DNA of 64,000 bases from contig OU744721.1 in NCBI GenBank assembly GCA_916613615.1, positions 77,381,060 through 77,445,059 of the forward strand. The letters run 5' to 3'. The position numbers and the translations under genes were made by a program. Source of the stretch: Steromphala cineraria. Lineage: Eukaryota; Mollusca; Gastropoda; Trochida; Trochidae. Shown one piece after another: positions 22,603 to 36,622 of the stretch (its first letter is position 1; every line of letters starts with the position of its first letter). Below the pieces are notes generated by a model that saw only the letters and a list, made by a program, of their open reading frames with translations, did not search any database and had not been told where the DNA came from.

Positions 22603-25600
22603 GTTGTTTGCGTCTCTACTGGAAACTGCTATTGACTTAGCTGACTTTGAAGGGAGACCCAATGACTTGTCCAGCTTCTTAAATGTAGCCAGAAGTGCTA
22701 GTTTCTGGATAAATGTTTGTGACTTTTTTGAAGAAAATGACTTTCTTAAAAACAACAGAATTTTTGAAAAAACTCTTATGCATTGCAAATCATTTGGTGA
22801 AACCCTGATGCAAAAGTCTATTACCATGTCATGTGCCCGAGAACTGTGTCGGTTTTCTAAAGACAACCCAGGTGTGGTAGTTAAGTTGATACTTTCGTGT
22901 GGATTAAAGTGTCAGAAAGATCAACTTCACAGACGTTTGAAAGAGCTTGAAAAATCCTTTGAAATGGCAGAAAATGATGGAAAATTCCTAACAGTTATGA
23001 TAAGCAAGGTGAAAAATATTTCTGGAGATATCGTTGATGATGTTGATGTTGCTCTTGATATCATTGACAGGAAAAAGAAAGAACTACTGCAGGACTCTTG
23101 TGTTCTGGTATCTGCAGTTTTGGACAAATCTCATTGGGAGCCATTTTCTTCAGTGTTATCATTATGTCAAAACATGGAGACATTAGTAAATTCTGAGAGC
23201 TTTTGGTTGATATGTAAGGAAAACATCGCAACTTGGGCAACTGACAGAGAACCAACAGAAACTGATAAGTCTTTATCACCCGAAGCAGACATATGGTTAC
23301 TGTTTGAGGAAAAGAAAATGAGAGAAGATGAACGATTGGTAACTGTGAGAGTACTTGAAAGTATCTCCTTGGCAGGTGTAGAAGAATATAACAAAATGTG
23401 GAGGCCTCTTTTCCATGGAGAAGATAAAGAGATTGGCAGCATCAGACAGGTTGTTGATGTAGAAGATTTGAAGAAGGAAATTGAAATTGCTGAGTCATCT
23501 TTCAAAGGGATTTTACCTGTAAGGGTAATGAAAGCATTTGAGTTATATTCAGGCTATCATGCAATTTTTAAGAAGATCCAAACAATCAGAAAGGTGTTAA
23601 CTATTCTCCATTTTGAAGACATAGGTCAGAAGTTTGATCAATCTGTTGAAGCATTCAAATGTCTTCATGAAAAAGATGACAAGGCTTTGACTTTGAATGT
23701 TCTATATGATTCCAGTAAAGTATTGGACAAAATAAACCCAATGTTGACTGGGGAACTGGAAAGTATCTTGCTTGTACTATCAACAGCATCACAGTTAGTT
23801 GAGTTTATCAGAGAAACTGCCTTGGAAGATCTCCGGAATCTCATTGATGCAGTGGAAGAACACTCTGAACAGTCTGTGAAGGAATCGACTGTGTCAGCCC
23901 TCATTGAGGTCAAACGCTTTCTGAGTCCAGTTATACGTGATCAAAAGAACCATGATGTTCATGATGTTCTTCGTACTCTTTTGAAATCTCTGATGGATTC
24001 CCAAATAACAAACCTGGATCAGAAAATTTCTGAATGTAATGACAATTTTCATGGACTAAAAGTTTTGTTTCAAAATGTTGCAAACAGAGGTGAAGTTACA
24101 AAGGAAATTGTAAAAAATGTACTGCAAAGTAAATCCAAGTTTGTTTTCACTATCACTGATACAAAGAAATGTGACATTAACTTGACTTACAAAAGTCACC
24201 ATAAAATGAGGACTCACACAAATTCAGATATTCAGGACTTGAGAAGCAGGGCTCTTCTTTTGGTGAATGCAGATGCTAAGGATGAGGCCAAGAAGAAAAA
24301 AGTGAAAGAAGAATACGAAGTATTTGTTCACTTTGTAAATGATGCTATGGACATTGCTAATATCCTTTCACAGCTGTGTCTGTCTGGTCATCCTGAATAC
24401 CCAATTGACTTTCAGAGAATTCTGTTAACAAAAGAAGCAAGATCTTATTATCATCAATTTGAAGAGCATCTTGTAAGTTGGCAAACAACATTAGCAGAGC
24501 TGAGACAGGAGTATTATTGGTTAAACTTCTTCTATCCAGAACAACTGAGGAACCTAAAAGAACTTTTGGAATCCTCTAGCAAAGTTGGAGATGAAGGGAT
24601 ATGTCACCTTCTGTCCTTTACTGGATGTACCACTCCAAATATTTCAGAAGTTAAAAGGCTTTATGTTGAGATCGCAAAAGAGACGACAATGGATAGATAT
24701 GGATTGTTGATACTGGGAAAAACTTTACATCACCTGTTTGAAAATAAATCTTTTATGATGACAAAATTTCCAGATGAAAAGAAAAAGGAAAGTAAACCTG
24801 TTCATATTTGTGATGTTGTCCAAAAGGGTGAACTATTTGTTGCTGGTTTAAATGAAAATAGTGATTTAGTTGTACCAACATTGATGGCTTTATACAAAAA
24901 CACAACTGGACTTCTGCCTAAATCTCATCAAGTTCTCTTTTGTCAAGAAGACACCTACTGGGAAGATATTGAACTCCTATTGAAGAGATGTTTAGGTTCG
25001 TGCAATCAAAAGAAAACACCACAACTGTTTTCATTAATATGCATAGAAGAACTTCCACTTAAAATGCAGTTCTTGTTTGTTGAGGCTGTAAAAGAACTAT
25101 CTGGAGAACCAGTATTGTTTGCTGTAATTTGTAGGGGTGGTGTCCATCATCCCTTTCTTAATCACTTTGGAACTAAGGTTCACCAAGTTCAACACATGTC
25201 TAAAGAAACCATAGAAAACTGTCTTCAGACTCTGTGGCCTGAAGTGTGTACAGTGATGTCTGATGTACCAGGACAAGGGAAGTCCGAGTTCATACAAGAA
25301 GAGGCCTGGACAAAAGGTTTAGCTGTTTCAACATTGCATTTGAGTGGTGATCTTACTAGTGCTGACGTGGTGAGGAAGATTGAAAGTGTTGAAATATCCC
25401 CAATGCATCTGCTTCACATCGATGTTGGGACTCTCACTAAGCCCAAGGATGTCGACTTGCAGCTGTTTCAGCTCATTGTGTTAGGATTTCTAAGACATGG
25501 ATCAACAATGGTTAAGCTAACCACCAAACACATATACATTGAAATTGCAAACACTATAAGCAAATATCTTAGAAACTCTATGATAACAATGACAAATTTC

Positions 25601-28600
25601 AACAGACAATTCCTGAAATGGGAGGCGTATAACAATTACAATCCCAGCCAGGAAATTTGTAGTCCTGCTCAAGTAGTTTGTGTTTACTTAAAGGCATATG
25701 ATGATGGAAAGCTAGATCAAACTGATCTGTATTTCACTGGGCAAAATGCTACCAAACCTCTACCTGCAGAAGATTGTAAATTGCTGCTTCAAAGGCATTT
25801 TTCTGTTGGATCTGATATGTCTTTTGGAGTTGTGAATATTTTCCTGAATGTCTTGTCAGATCAACTGAAGAAATTTTCTTGTAGTTATTTCTTCAGAACA
25901 ACAAACATTGCTGGAATGCTTGGCGATGAGACCAACATGAAAACAGTGAAGTCTCAGCTCTTTAAAGCACTTCTTGATGTTTCCAGTGAGTTCGCTACAA
26001 GATCTGTCAATGCATGTAGAGAGGAACAAAGCAGCAGTGTAAAAAGCATGACCACTTCCACGGAGCAGAGCGATAGCAATGAGAATCTGACTGCAACATC
26101 AGCTTCAGCACATGCAATGACCAAACGTGTTGATGGTATGATCCGGTGGGCCGAAAGTAACCACCTCATTCTTGCTTTTCATAATCAAGACATTCAAACC
26201 CTGTCAGCTCTATACAGAGAGCAAGCTTTGGTGCCACCTCATATAAAGAAATTGTTTAAAACTCAAGTGAAGAAACCCTTGCCAGATTTCTCAAACTTAA
26301 GCCAAGAAGAACTCCAAGAGATTTTAAAACGGATAGCAAGATTTACAGAAGGAATTGCTTCAAAGGAAATGCTAGAAAATATAGCAAAGAACTATGCCCT
26401 CACTCCTGACAACCTCCTGAAGATGATTTTGATTGTTCTCAGGACAAGATCACAGGTTCCAATTATCGTAATGGGAGAGACTGGGTGTGGAAAAACAAGT
26501 CTGATACGATATCTGGCAAAGGTGTGTGACATTCATTTAGAAATTCAAAGCATTCATGCTGGCATTGATGAATCACAAATCATTCAATGTGTCAAGGAAG
26601 TCAATGAGAAGGCCTTGAACATGTTATCTGAAACCGTTTGGCTGTTTCTTGACGAAATAAACACATGTAACCATCTAGGTTTAATAAACACCATCCTGTG
26701 TCATCACAAATGTCAAGGAGAAACTCTTGCTCCAAATCTGATTGTTATGGCAGCATGCAATCCATACAAACTGCGCAGTGAAAAGAGTATATTCACTGCT
26801 GGCTTAGAATCAAAGGTCAGAGCAGATGAAAAATCAAGACTAGTCTACAGGGTAAATCCTCTTCCAGAGAGAATGGTTGACTATGTCTGGGATTATGGAA
26901 GTTTGAATGCCAATGATGAGAAATCTTACATCAAGAGAATGGTTGATGAATGTGTCCAGAGAAAGCTAGTTGACTGTTTAGTGGACCTACTTGTAATGTC
27001 ACAGAAATTTGTTCGTGATAGAGAGGATTCGGGGGCATGTGTCAGCCTACGGGATGTCAACCGTTGTATAACTCTGATTGCATGGTTCAAACAAAACTTG
27101 AAGGCGAAATATATCATGGATAACAAAGCATATCTGAATAGTTTGGTGCTTGAAGTACGTGCTGTTGTCTTAGCACTTGCTCATTCGTACCATTCACGAC
27201 TTCCAGATAACTCAAGTCGAAAACAATACAGAACTGAAATGGAAAAGATCTTTACCAATCTCAGTATTGGAGGGAGAGAGACGGAACATAGCATTTTCAA
27301 AATAATTCAAGATGAACAATCAGATATTTTGGAAAGAATGGTATTGCCACCAGGAACAGCAATGAATACTGCACTTGCTGAAAATGTCTTTGTTATTATG
27401 GTTAGCATTCTAAATTACATCCCAGTATTTGTAGTTGGCAAACCAGGGTGCAGTAAATCTCTTTCATTGCAGCTTATCAAAAGTAACTTGAGAGGAAAGG
27501 ATTCTGGGGATAAATATTTCAAGAGTCTTCCACAAGTATTCTGTGTTTCCTACCAAGGTTCAGAATCATCCACATCAGATGGGATTATCAAGGTTTTTGA
27601 AAAAGCTGAACGTTACAAAAAACTAGACGAGAATGAAAATGTTCTTCCAGTAGTTGTATTGGATGAAATTGGTCTAGCAGAGACATCAAAGTTTAATCCT
27701 CTGAAAGTACTTCATAGCCTTCTCGAACCTGGAGATACAGAACTTCCAAAAGTTGCTGTAGTTGGAATATCAAACTGGGCACTAGATGCTGCAAAGATGA
27801 ACAGAGCTATTCATTTGTCCAGGCCAGACATGGATGCAGATGAGCTATATCACACAGGTCTTTCTATAAGTGAAGCAAGTGTCAACCCCCGAAAAAAATG
27901 TACGAGTCTATCGTCCACTTTCAAACTGAATGAAAGGAGAAAGTTTGATCTTAAACTTATAAGGGCCATTGCTGATGCTTACATTCACTACACTGGCAAA
28001 CAAACTTTCGAAAACTTTCATGGATTGAGAGATTTTTATTCACTGGTCAAATTTGTATCAAAAGAATATCACTCTTTATCAAATGAAGATGCTTCAAATA
28101 TAGAATCACAATTAGCAATTGTAGTCAAAGGGTTGCAAAGGAATTTTGGTGGACTATCGAGTGAAATTGACTCAGTGCTGTCAGTGTTCAAAGAACACCT
28201 TGAAAAAAACATATCTGCAGTTGACCCTTTATCCTGGCCAAAGGAAATGCCAAGTGTATTGCAACTTGTAGAAGACAATATCAAAGACCAAACTGCTCGT
28301 CATCTTCTACTGGCAACAAGAGGAGAATCTGCACTCAGCATCATTGAAGACCTACTGGGTGACATGGGGAGAAAGCATGTAACAATTCTTGGAAGTCATT
28401 TTGAAGAAGACAGGACGGATGATTACAACTATCGCATATTGAGTCAGATTATACTTTACATGGAAGAAGGTGTTGTTCTTGTTTTGAAGGACCTTGAGAG
28501 CATTTATGGCAGTCTTTATGACATGCTCAACCAAAATTACATAATAGTTGGCTCAAAAAAGAATTGTAGAATAGCTCTTGGAGCTTATAGCAACCCACTA

Positions 28601-30585
28601 TGCCATGTCCATGATGATTTCAGATGCATTGTATTGGTAGAAGAAGACAAATTGGATATGTCTGACCCACCTTTCCTGAACAGATTTGAAAAGCAGTTCA
28701 TAAGGCTTACAGATATGTTATCAGGTGAAGAGGTAAAAACCCATGTTGAAATTGAGAAATGGATGGACATAAGTACAAATATACCAGATTTTCATTTCAA
28801 GAGGCAGGATGTCATTCCCATTGACAGCCCAGACATGGTTGCTTCAGCTGTGAAATTTGTTTTCAAAAGACAACATGAACACTTTAACCTTGATCAAAAG
28901 ATACAGGAATGCAAAAATATGTTGTTGAGAGTTTGTTCTCCTGAATCAGTTGTGAGATTTGAGCGGTCTAACTTTGACAGGGAAGAAGTTGAAGATCTTC
29001 AAGGGAGATATTTTGCTCTACCATTACACAATGGGTTAGACTCATATCTCAAGAAAAGACAAGAAGAGACCACAACATGTTTGAAAGAAATGATATTTTC
29101 TCACAGCAATCTCCATACAGACATTTCTGCTTGTTTTCATGGCAGTGGGGAACAATATCAAATCGAAAGATTGAGTGCCTTTAAGTCGGAAAAACAACTT
29201 TGTCAGAAGGTTTCCAGTTTCTGGTTTGAGTCACCAAATCACACCCTCATTATACAATGCACAATGCGATCAGACAAACATAACATTCTTCTGATGAAAT
29301 CTTTTGTTGACAAATGCCAAGCAGAATATGTTCAGTCTACATCTGTTAAAGAGAAGAAAAATGTGGTGATCCTCATGCATATGGATAGAAATGAACTTGA
29401 CAATTCTTTTGGTTTTGTTAATTTCTTGGGTGGCTGGAACATTTCATTTGTTGATATTCTTGAAAGAAGAGCAAACCCATTAGTTGATCTACTTCAAAAA
29501 CCCAAGATGGACCTAATTCAGGAAAGGAGACCTCTTACCAGCTTTATTGAGACGCATCTATTTTGGGCATTTACTTTGATTCATTATCAAGATGCTCCAA
29601 GGGATTTGGAAAGCCTTGAAAAGGTTGTGCATGCATTGTCAAACGACACTGACATGATGCTGTTTTTTGAGGATATTTTGGTTGACACGTTGCAAGACAA
29701 ATTGTACAAGGAAGGATCAAACAATTGGCAATTAGAGGTTGCATGTGATGGTTTGAAGTTAAACAGTCGTCTGACACTTTGTGATGCTCTTGAACATGAA
29801 GTGGCGATTTGCATCAAACACCCTTTGGCAGCATTCATTTTCAAACTTGAAGAAACAAGTGCTTTGGATTCTATTACATTTTGGTGTGGACCTGATGACA
29901 AGGCCAAGAAGAATGTCTGGAAGAGGTTATCAAAAGACAATAGCATACTTGATTATGAGTCTGTACCCCCACCAGAAGGCCCAGAGTGCTATGATGTAAT
30001 GGAAAGTGTTCTATCCTTACGTTGTCCATTCAGCCGACTGTTCATTGAAAAAATTGAAACATTAAGGGATCCTTTCATGGCATGTCTTGAAGCCGAATAC
30101 CCTGATTTTGACATTGATGAAATAACTGAGGAAATCAGAGACAAACTGGTATCAAGGTTTCAAGAATCCATTCGTCAAGCTGCTGAAGATATGTTTGAGA
30201 ATTACAAGAGTGATCAGTTCTCGGACTATGTGAAAGATGTTTGTAATGTTCTGTTCTGTGGAATCAAGTTGGATTTATCTGAAGATGACAGAACAAGAGT
30301 TACAGAGTGGTCGGTGACAAGGAGGTTGTTCAAAATGGGAAGTACTTTTGAAGAAAATGCTTCTCGATTACATGTGACATTTTGGCTATACGGGACAGTC
30401 ATTGAATCAGAACTAAAACTTATCAGTGTTTGCAAGAATCTAACAGACACAAATCTTGATGACATGATTTCACATCAAAATTTCACTTTGATGGTTTGTT
30501 CAGATGAAAGTGTAATAGGCAACTTTTCAGAATTACCTAAACAAACATTGCCAGAAGTTATCATATATCAACGAGAAGGACAGGT

Positions 30586-30619
<34 letters not shown>

Positions 30620-33600
30620 GAAGGAGAAACCTCTCTGCTTTCTAAAGTTGATGATAAACAGGTAACAGAATCAGAGATTTTGGTCAGTGATAATGAAGAG
30701 AGCTGCTGCGATGAACAAACCCTCACAGAGTCAGATAATGCAGTTGATGTTGATGATATTGAAATAGAAGACAAGGACACTCAATTTCAAGAGCAAATAC
30801 CATTCATTGATGTGGATGGTGAACAATACAGGGATATTTCAGAATCATATAATGATGGAGAAGACATTGCTAAAGGTGGATGTGACAATGAAAACCAGTT
30901 AAAAGATTTGGAGCAGTCTCCTGAGTACAGTGATGTTGAAACAAAACAAGATCAAACTGTTGCCTTGATTGACTCTGCATGTTCAAAGCTGTTGCCATCA
31001 GAATCCCTGTTTGCTAGTCTTCCTGAACATGATTGGATAAATGGGATCCAGCTTGTCTTAACCCTTGCTGATGAAGTATCTTTTGAAGCCAAATTATGTC
31101 AGTCATTGAGAATCTGCAGTGATTTTTCCTTGCTTATTGGTACTTCAAAGAAGTTGGCTCGTGAGTACCTGTGCAGGATTGGACAAGCTTTGACTGAAAA
31201 TCCTCCAGAAAGTGAAGCTATTTTCATTATTGTGTCTCAACTTGTAAATGAATTATTTGATGAGGTCCCCTGCAAGGCCCTTCAACACTTCTTCTCTTGC
31301 TATATAAGTAGTGCCCTTGCTGCCAACCCAGATGGTCAGCTTCTACATTGGACTTTCCAATCACTTCCATCACTTGTTTTGTATAAAGACACTTACAGCT
31401 TCTTTGGGCCAACACTCTTCCAAACTCTGTTGGTTGAATTGGGCAATATTGATGTTCTCACAAAAGAAATTGTCATTGAAGATGCCGAAACATTACAGTT
31501 CATGGAAGGTTGTATATCGGAGTACAGAGAAAAAGGTGAACCAGACTCTCATCTAGCTTGTTTGATAGTTGATGTCTTTCAAACACATTTCTGCAATGTG
31601 GACTTCAAATTGGACTCACCAACATTGGACAATGTATTGAGATTTGAAAAGTTATTCATAACTAATGGTTTATCTTTTCAACATCTCATAGCACTGGCAT
31701 ACCTTAAGAATTTTTTAATTTACTTTTCAAAACAATTGGGCAAAAAGGAACTAGTTGAAATGAACATAGTTCAAAAAATCAATGGGATATTGAGTCAGGT
31801 TACTTCAGAGGAAGTGCCTGAAAGTGACAGAACCACAGCTCTGCAACGATTTTTCTTAAAAGTAACTTGTCAGAATACCGGACTGAAGAAAATGGAAGAG
31901 TTATGTGAAGATTTTTCTACAAATTTCAGATTTTTGACAATTCATGAAGTACCAACTGATCATCAACTTTATGCAAGAGAGCTGAGCCCTATGGAAACAG
32001 ACTCTGATATTTACCAACGTACCCTTGCTGCATATGATGTATTGCCAAATGACGAGAATCAGATAAAGGATATTGCTCAAAAGTCAAAAACCAAACTTGA
32101 ATACATTTATAGTTTGTTTGGTGTTGCACTTCAACGTATTCACTTGTTGCAATCTGTTCGGCAAATCACAGATTCAGAACGATATGAAAAGATTGAAAAG
32201 TTTCATAATTTTGTTAGTCAAACACTACGTCAAAATCAATGTGACCTTTTCAGAAAGCTTTGCTCCTTCGGAGATTTCAATTTCAGACTTCTTCAGGCAA
32301 GTTCTTCTAAACCCCCAGACAAGCATCACTCGTCTGTGTGTATTTTGCACTTGCTATGTACTATCCTTGCATTTAACCCAAACCAAGGGAATACAAGTAA
32401 AAAAAGTCCCTTGTTACTGAGATGTCTCCAAGCACCAAGAGACCTCCAAAAACGATACATTCCAGGCAGTGGGTTCAAGGAATCTGCCCTTCACAAGTCA
32501 ACACTGTTGGCAATTTCAGAGGGCAAAAAGTACCAAACTTGTTCATGCTCGTGCAATGTCATAAGAGTCATTGAACTGGAAAGTGATCTTGATGATATGA
32601 ACTGTGACAAATGCAAACAACCATTCAAGAAAGAGGGGGAGACTTTCCAGATATCATCAGATAGACATGACAGTCCAGGCCTCCCAGGATACCGTTTTGT
32701 TGATATTGGATGTCTGCAGGGAGACTTTCATACAGTGAGACGGCTATCTCCAGCTGCCTTCAGAATCCTTCAATTCATACTTCATGGTTGCCTTGCCGGA
32801 TCACTTGCTCTGGAGTTTGCAGATGCCACTGATGTATCCCAAGCACTTGCTCTGCCAGAATCACTTGATCCAGAGAGTTACTTAAGCAAACATCTTGAGA
32901 TCCACTGGTCAGCACTTAAATCTTTGACAGAAATGGGAGATGCACAGCTTGCAAAACTGATCAGTTTCATCATCCGGGATAAAATTCTGAAAATGGCAGA
33001 AGACTGTGCTCAATATGACAGAATTGAAGAACAGGAAAAGTTTGAGATGGATTTCACAGACTATATCAACAGAGTGATGAAGGAAAGGTTTCAGATTGTA
33101 CAAAATGATGTTGCAAAGTATCAATCACATCATATGACCAGCACTGCATCCAAATTTGAAGTGATGCTGACAGATCAATTACCCTCTGATGACAGATTAG
33201 GAGAGCTACCCAGACTGTTTATGGAACATGTGGAGCCAAGTTCGGAGAATATGCAAAGAGAATTCTGTCTTCAAGAGCAGGTCAGAGATTATCCATTGAT
33301 GGCTCTTCTGTTTGAGAAAAATGAAGACATTGCCCTTCTGAGACATCTTGTGCCACTAATGCAATGGCATAAGTTTGTTATTCGCTATGGGAGTCATAAA
33401 CTCAGTAGAGCTGATTGCATATCGCAAAAAGTACAAGATTTTTTACAGAGTTCAAGCAAAGGATCAATAGGTGACCATGCAGAGTTTCAAAAGAGATTTG
33501 AAACTTTCAAAATATCTTGGAATGAGCTGCGAGAAAATCATGACTTGTTAAAATTTTACAACTCTAATCTTGAAGAAATGGAAAGGATACACAAGTCAGT

Positions 33601-34666
33601 CACTTTGGTCAAGTGTGTGATGATGACAAATGACAGCCCTTTGAAGCAGGTATTGATAGCTCTTCAATCCATACAGAACAGTTTTCTCAAAGATGCTTCA
33701 ATCATATCCCTGTCCAAAAACAGTCCCTCTGTTTCATTTTTGAAACAATCTGATGGTATTGCAGTTATTCCCATGGTAAATATTGAGCTTGTTCAAAAGA
33801 AACAGGTCATTGCTTATCCTAAGCCACTTCTCCAAAGGACTGCTTTGAAATTTTCTCAGATTTGCACCAAACTTGGACATGGTAGAGAAAGACAATACGA
33901 CATGCATCAAATAGAAGGTCTGGTTCTTGATGATTGTGTTATGAATAAGCCATTCATATCAATTACATCAGACTTCCCCATGATCAGCTTTTCAGGGGAA
34001 TCTCTATATAAAACTGATGAACTGTTTGAAAGCATGAAACAAATTGTTGGTCAAGACTCACTGGACAAAGATCAGAAAGATTCCATTGAGCAGTTGAGAG
34101 CTAAGAGCTCTTCAAACATGCAAACTCTCTTGGACTATCTACAAATGACATTCAGCCTACTGAAGAGAGCTCCAGTCTCAGGCAGGGATAGAAACCAGTA
34201 TCTGTCAGAGTTCTTGGAGACTTGGCAATCCTTATTTCCATACAGGGTCCAAGAAGTTGATCGCCTCTGCCAGAAAATAAGGCTTTCTCAGATATTATCT
34301 CTGTATGGACATGTTGAAGACAAGGTTGCAGATGACATCTTTGATGGTCTGGAAGAAAAGTTTAGAACTCAACTTCCAGATCAGTGCCTTACACATATGA
34401 ATGAACTTGTCAGCAAGACACATTTGCAATTTCAAGAAGCCTTGACCTCGGCTCTTAAGAAGATAGTTTTCAGATACCTTCAGACTGGTCGTGCTAGTCA
34501 TGACGAAGAGCTTTCTCCCCTTCTGATGGAAAGATCTCTCTGGCCACATGGTGTTTTGGATGAAGCTGTATCAAAGAGCAGTAACCCAAGCGCTGGACTG
34601 TTGCATGAGATGCAAATGGTGGAACACATTTACTGGACAGTGGAATTTCTTGGGGATGCATTACAA
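22603..34666 (+). CDS. RNF213/mysterin-like AAA+ protein, giant exon
   Basis: This is one 12,064-bp exon (acceptor TTCTTATTCAG|G, donor ACAA|GTAAGT), giving 4,021 codons plus one base that completes Arg with the exon at 7100. Human RNF213 is a large ATPase and ubiquitin ligase of the cytosol and lipid droplets. Here the first AAA unit has Walker A GETGCGKTS (26474-26500) and Walker B LFLDEIN (26642-26662). The second has GKPGCSKS (27437-27460), with the Ser before Lys typical of the family, and VVVLDEIGLA (27650-27679). NRFEKQF (28679-28699) is another family signature. A ten-Asp run (30587-30616) opens an acidic linker. A Cys cluster, TCSCSCN ... CDKC (32537-32614), sits where the RZ finger is expected but lacks its His. 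No C3HC4 RING is visible. The remaining C-terminal region is helical and follows the RNF213 order. The family call is firm; ligase activity is not. Confidence 0.95.
30587..30616 (+). repeat. Coding (GAT)10 run
   Basis: Ten consecutive GAT codons encode an Asp tract inside a 170-residue acidic, low-complexity linker between the AAA+ core and the C-terminal module. Pure codon use makes it likely to vary in length between alleles. Confidence 0.9.
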
Positions 34667-34951
34667 GTAAGTTATGTCTATTTTAGAAGTTTTTAACAGA
34701 ATTAAACCTGAATCAGATTCATAAGAATCAACGATATATTAACATTTTTCTGAAATTATTCACACAATTGATGATTTGAATTTATTATAAATTATTTTCA
34801 AAAAACATTTTCCTTATTGATGCTGTTTGAAAACAATTTGGTAGAAGATTTTAGATTCCAAATTTTCATTTTTGTCACTGAATTTTGTCCTTTTTACTTA
34901 ATAATTTCATAGTTGCTGAACAACCCATTTCATACTTATATTTTATATCCT
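34667..34951. other. Start of second giant intron
   Basis: AT-rich DNA after the GTAAGTTATG donor; nothing else recognised. Confidence 0.5.
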
Positions 34952-35430
34952 TAAAGCCCCATTATCATACTTGCATGCAGTTCATGATGAAATTTAGCTA
35001 TTGAGAAAAAAAATGCATCACTTGCATGGTTGAAAATTCTTTCGTAAAAAGTTTGATATCATATTAACATGTTTTAATCAATCAAATACTTCATTGGACG
35101 TCCAAAGTAAAGTACCCTCTGCAAAGGTGCCATAGCTTTTAATGAACCTGACATCTCATTCTCTTTTTGGACATCTCAGTTACCACAAGAAAAGAAAATA
35201 TATTATATTATTTATATTTAGGAACCGGAAATTGTGAGATGGTCACACTTGATTCGTCTTCATGTTGACATGCCAGGGCTTACATTTCTATCATTTTGGT
35301 TAACTGTCTCCTTTTTAATGAATTTTGGTCAGATTGTCTCATGGTTGGTGGCAAAATATTGCTAAAAATACCACAAATACAGTAAAAATACTTTTTAAAA
35401 TATTGCAGTTTGAATGTGGGTCTTTAACAG
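34952..35430 (+). repeat. Interspersed repeat R500, copy 2
   Basis: Direct copy of 5953-6486, with the same block order (AAGCCCCATTAT, GAAATTTAGCTATTGAGAA, GATGGTCACACTTGATTCG, TTAATGAATTTTGG, TGGGTCTTT). Non-coding and diverged. Confidence 0.65.
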
Positions 35431-35864
35431 TTTGGTATATTCAGACTAAACGTACGTGATAATTTGTAAGGTTGAAATGTTTGCTTGTTAATGATAAACC
35501 AAACTATGAACATTGTCAAATTAGACAAACTACTGAAAGTTTGATTAGATCAGAAGGCCACATCAATCAGATTCTTTCCTTCAATCATTCATTCATCCAA
35601 AATATTCATTTATTGTCATCAATAAAAATAAGTCCCTTTCTAGTTATTTTGAATGTTTATATATGACTTTTAAACAAATTTTTAAAGCTTTGATAAGAAT
35701 GGTTTCAATAAACTGATTTTTCAAACTCACTCATAATAAAGGTAAATATAACATTAACATTCTCTCTCATTCATTAGTTCACTATCTTCAGTAAACTTTG
35801 CATAGTCATAGGGAATAACAGAAAAAATAATAACCTGAGTTACCTCCCCTGGCAGAAATTACAT

Positions 35865-35884
35865 CCCCCCCCCCCCCCCCCCCC
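35865..35884 (+). repeat. Poly-C tract (20 C)
   Basis: An uninterrupted C20 run 76 bp before the hAT-like MITE. It is prone to length error in sequencing and a possible quadruplex/i-motif site. Confidence 0.95.
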
Positions 35885-36622
35885 AAGACAACACACAGAA
35901 GCAAGCTAGCACTGAAGGGTTGGCTAATGCCAAGATAACATCACTGAGGACGGTGCTGGATAAGGATGGGTATCGTTCCTCCTTTCTGTATTGCAATATA
36001 GTTTGATACAGAAAAGTGTATTTCAATACGTATTGCAATATATTGGTCCTTCTTTAATTTAAGAATTTGTGTGCTATCTTGTATAAATATGAGCGTTGAG
36101 AACGATCATCATTGCTCTGCCATGAGCCGTTTTAAATGGATATTTTTTCAATCACTGTTTATGATCTGTATACATATTTGCGCTATATTCACAACACAAC
36201 TTTACACTATGAAACAAACTTTACGTAAATCTTGTTACATTTGTTTGTGTTTGTTCGTAATTTTAGATGGATATAACTCGTTTTAAAACGTTCGATATAT
36301 TGGATTATATCAAAAGTGCGTATGAATTCGAATCACCTTGTTTCTGTATTGCAATATACTGATATATTTTTTTTTTTAATCAATATTTTATTTCTGAACC
36401 CCTGTTACAATCCCGAACAAGGAACCAGGGGGATTCCTTGTCCTCAAATTCAATATAGTTGACAGAAGAGAGGATTCAGGTTTTCACACACAAAGAAAAA
36501 AAAAAACACATAACACAACTTTCACACACTGTCACTATTATGAATATATGATGAACAGGCATATAAAGACATTTTTTGTCTAAAGTTAAGGCTAATGGAA
36601 AGATGCATATTTAGTTGATGTA

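Noticed and set aside
29571..29946. Minus-strand open frames inside the giant exon
   Set aside because: Shadows of the strongly supported plus-strand coding frame; similar cases occur throughout 22.6-34.7 kb.
36071..36286. 71-codon open frame within the hAT-like MITE
   Set aside because: Lies within non-coding MITE sequence and has no motif.
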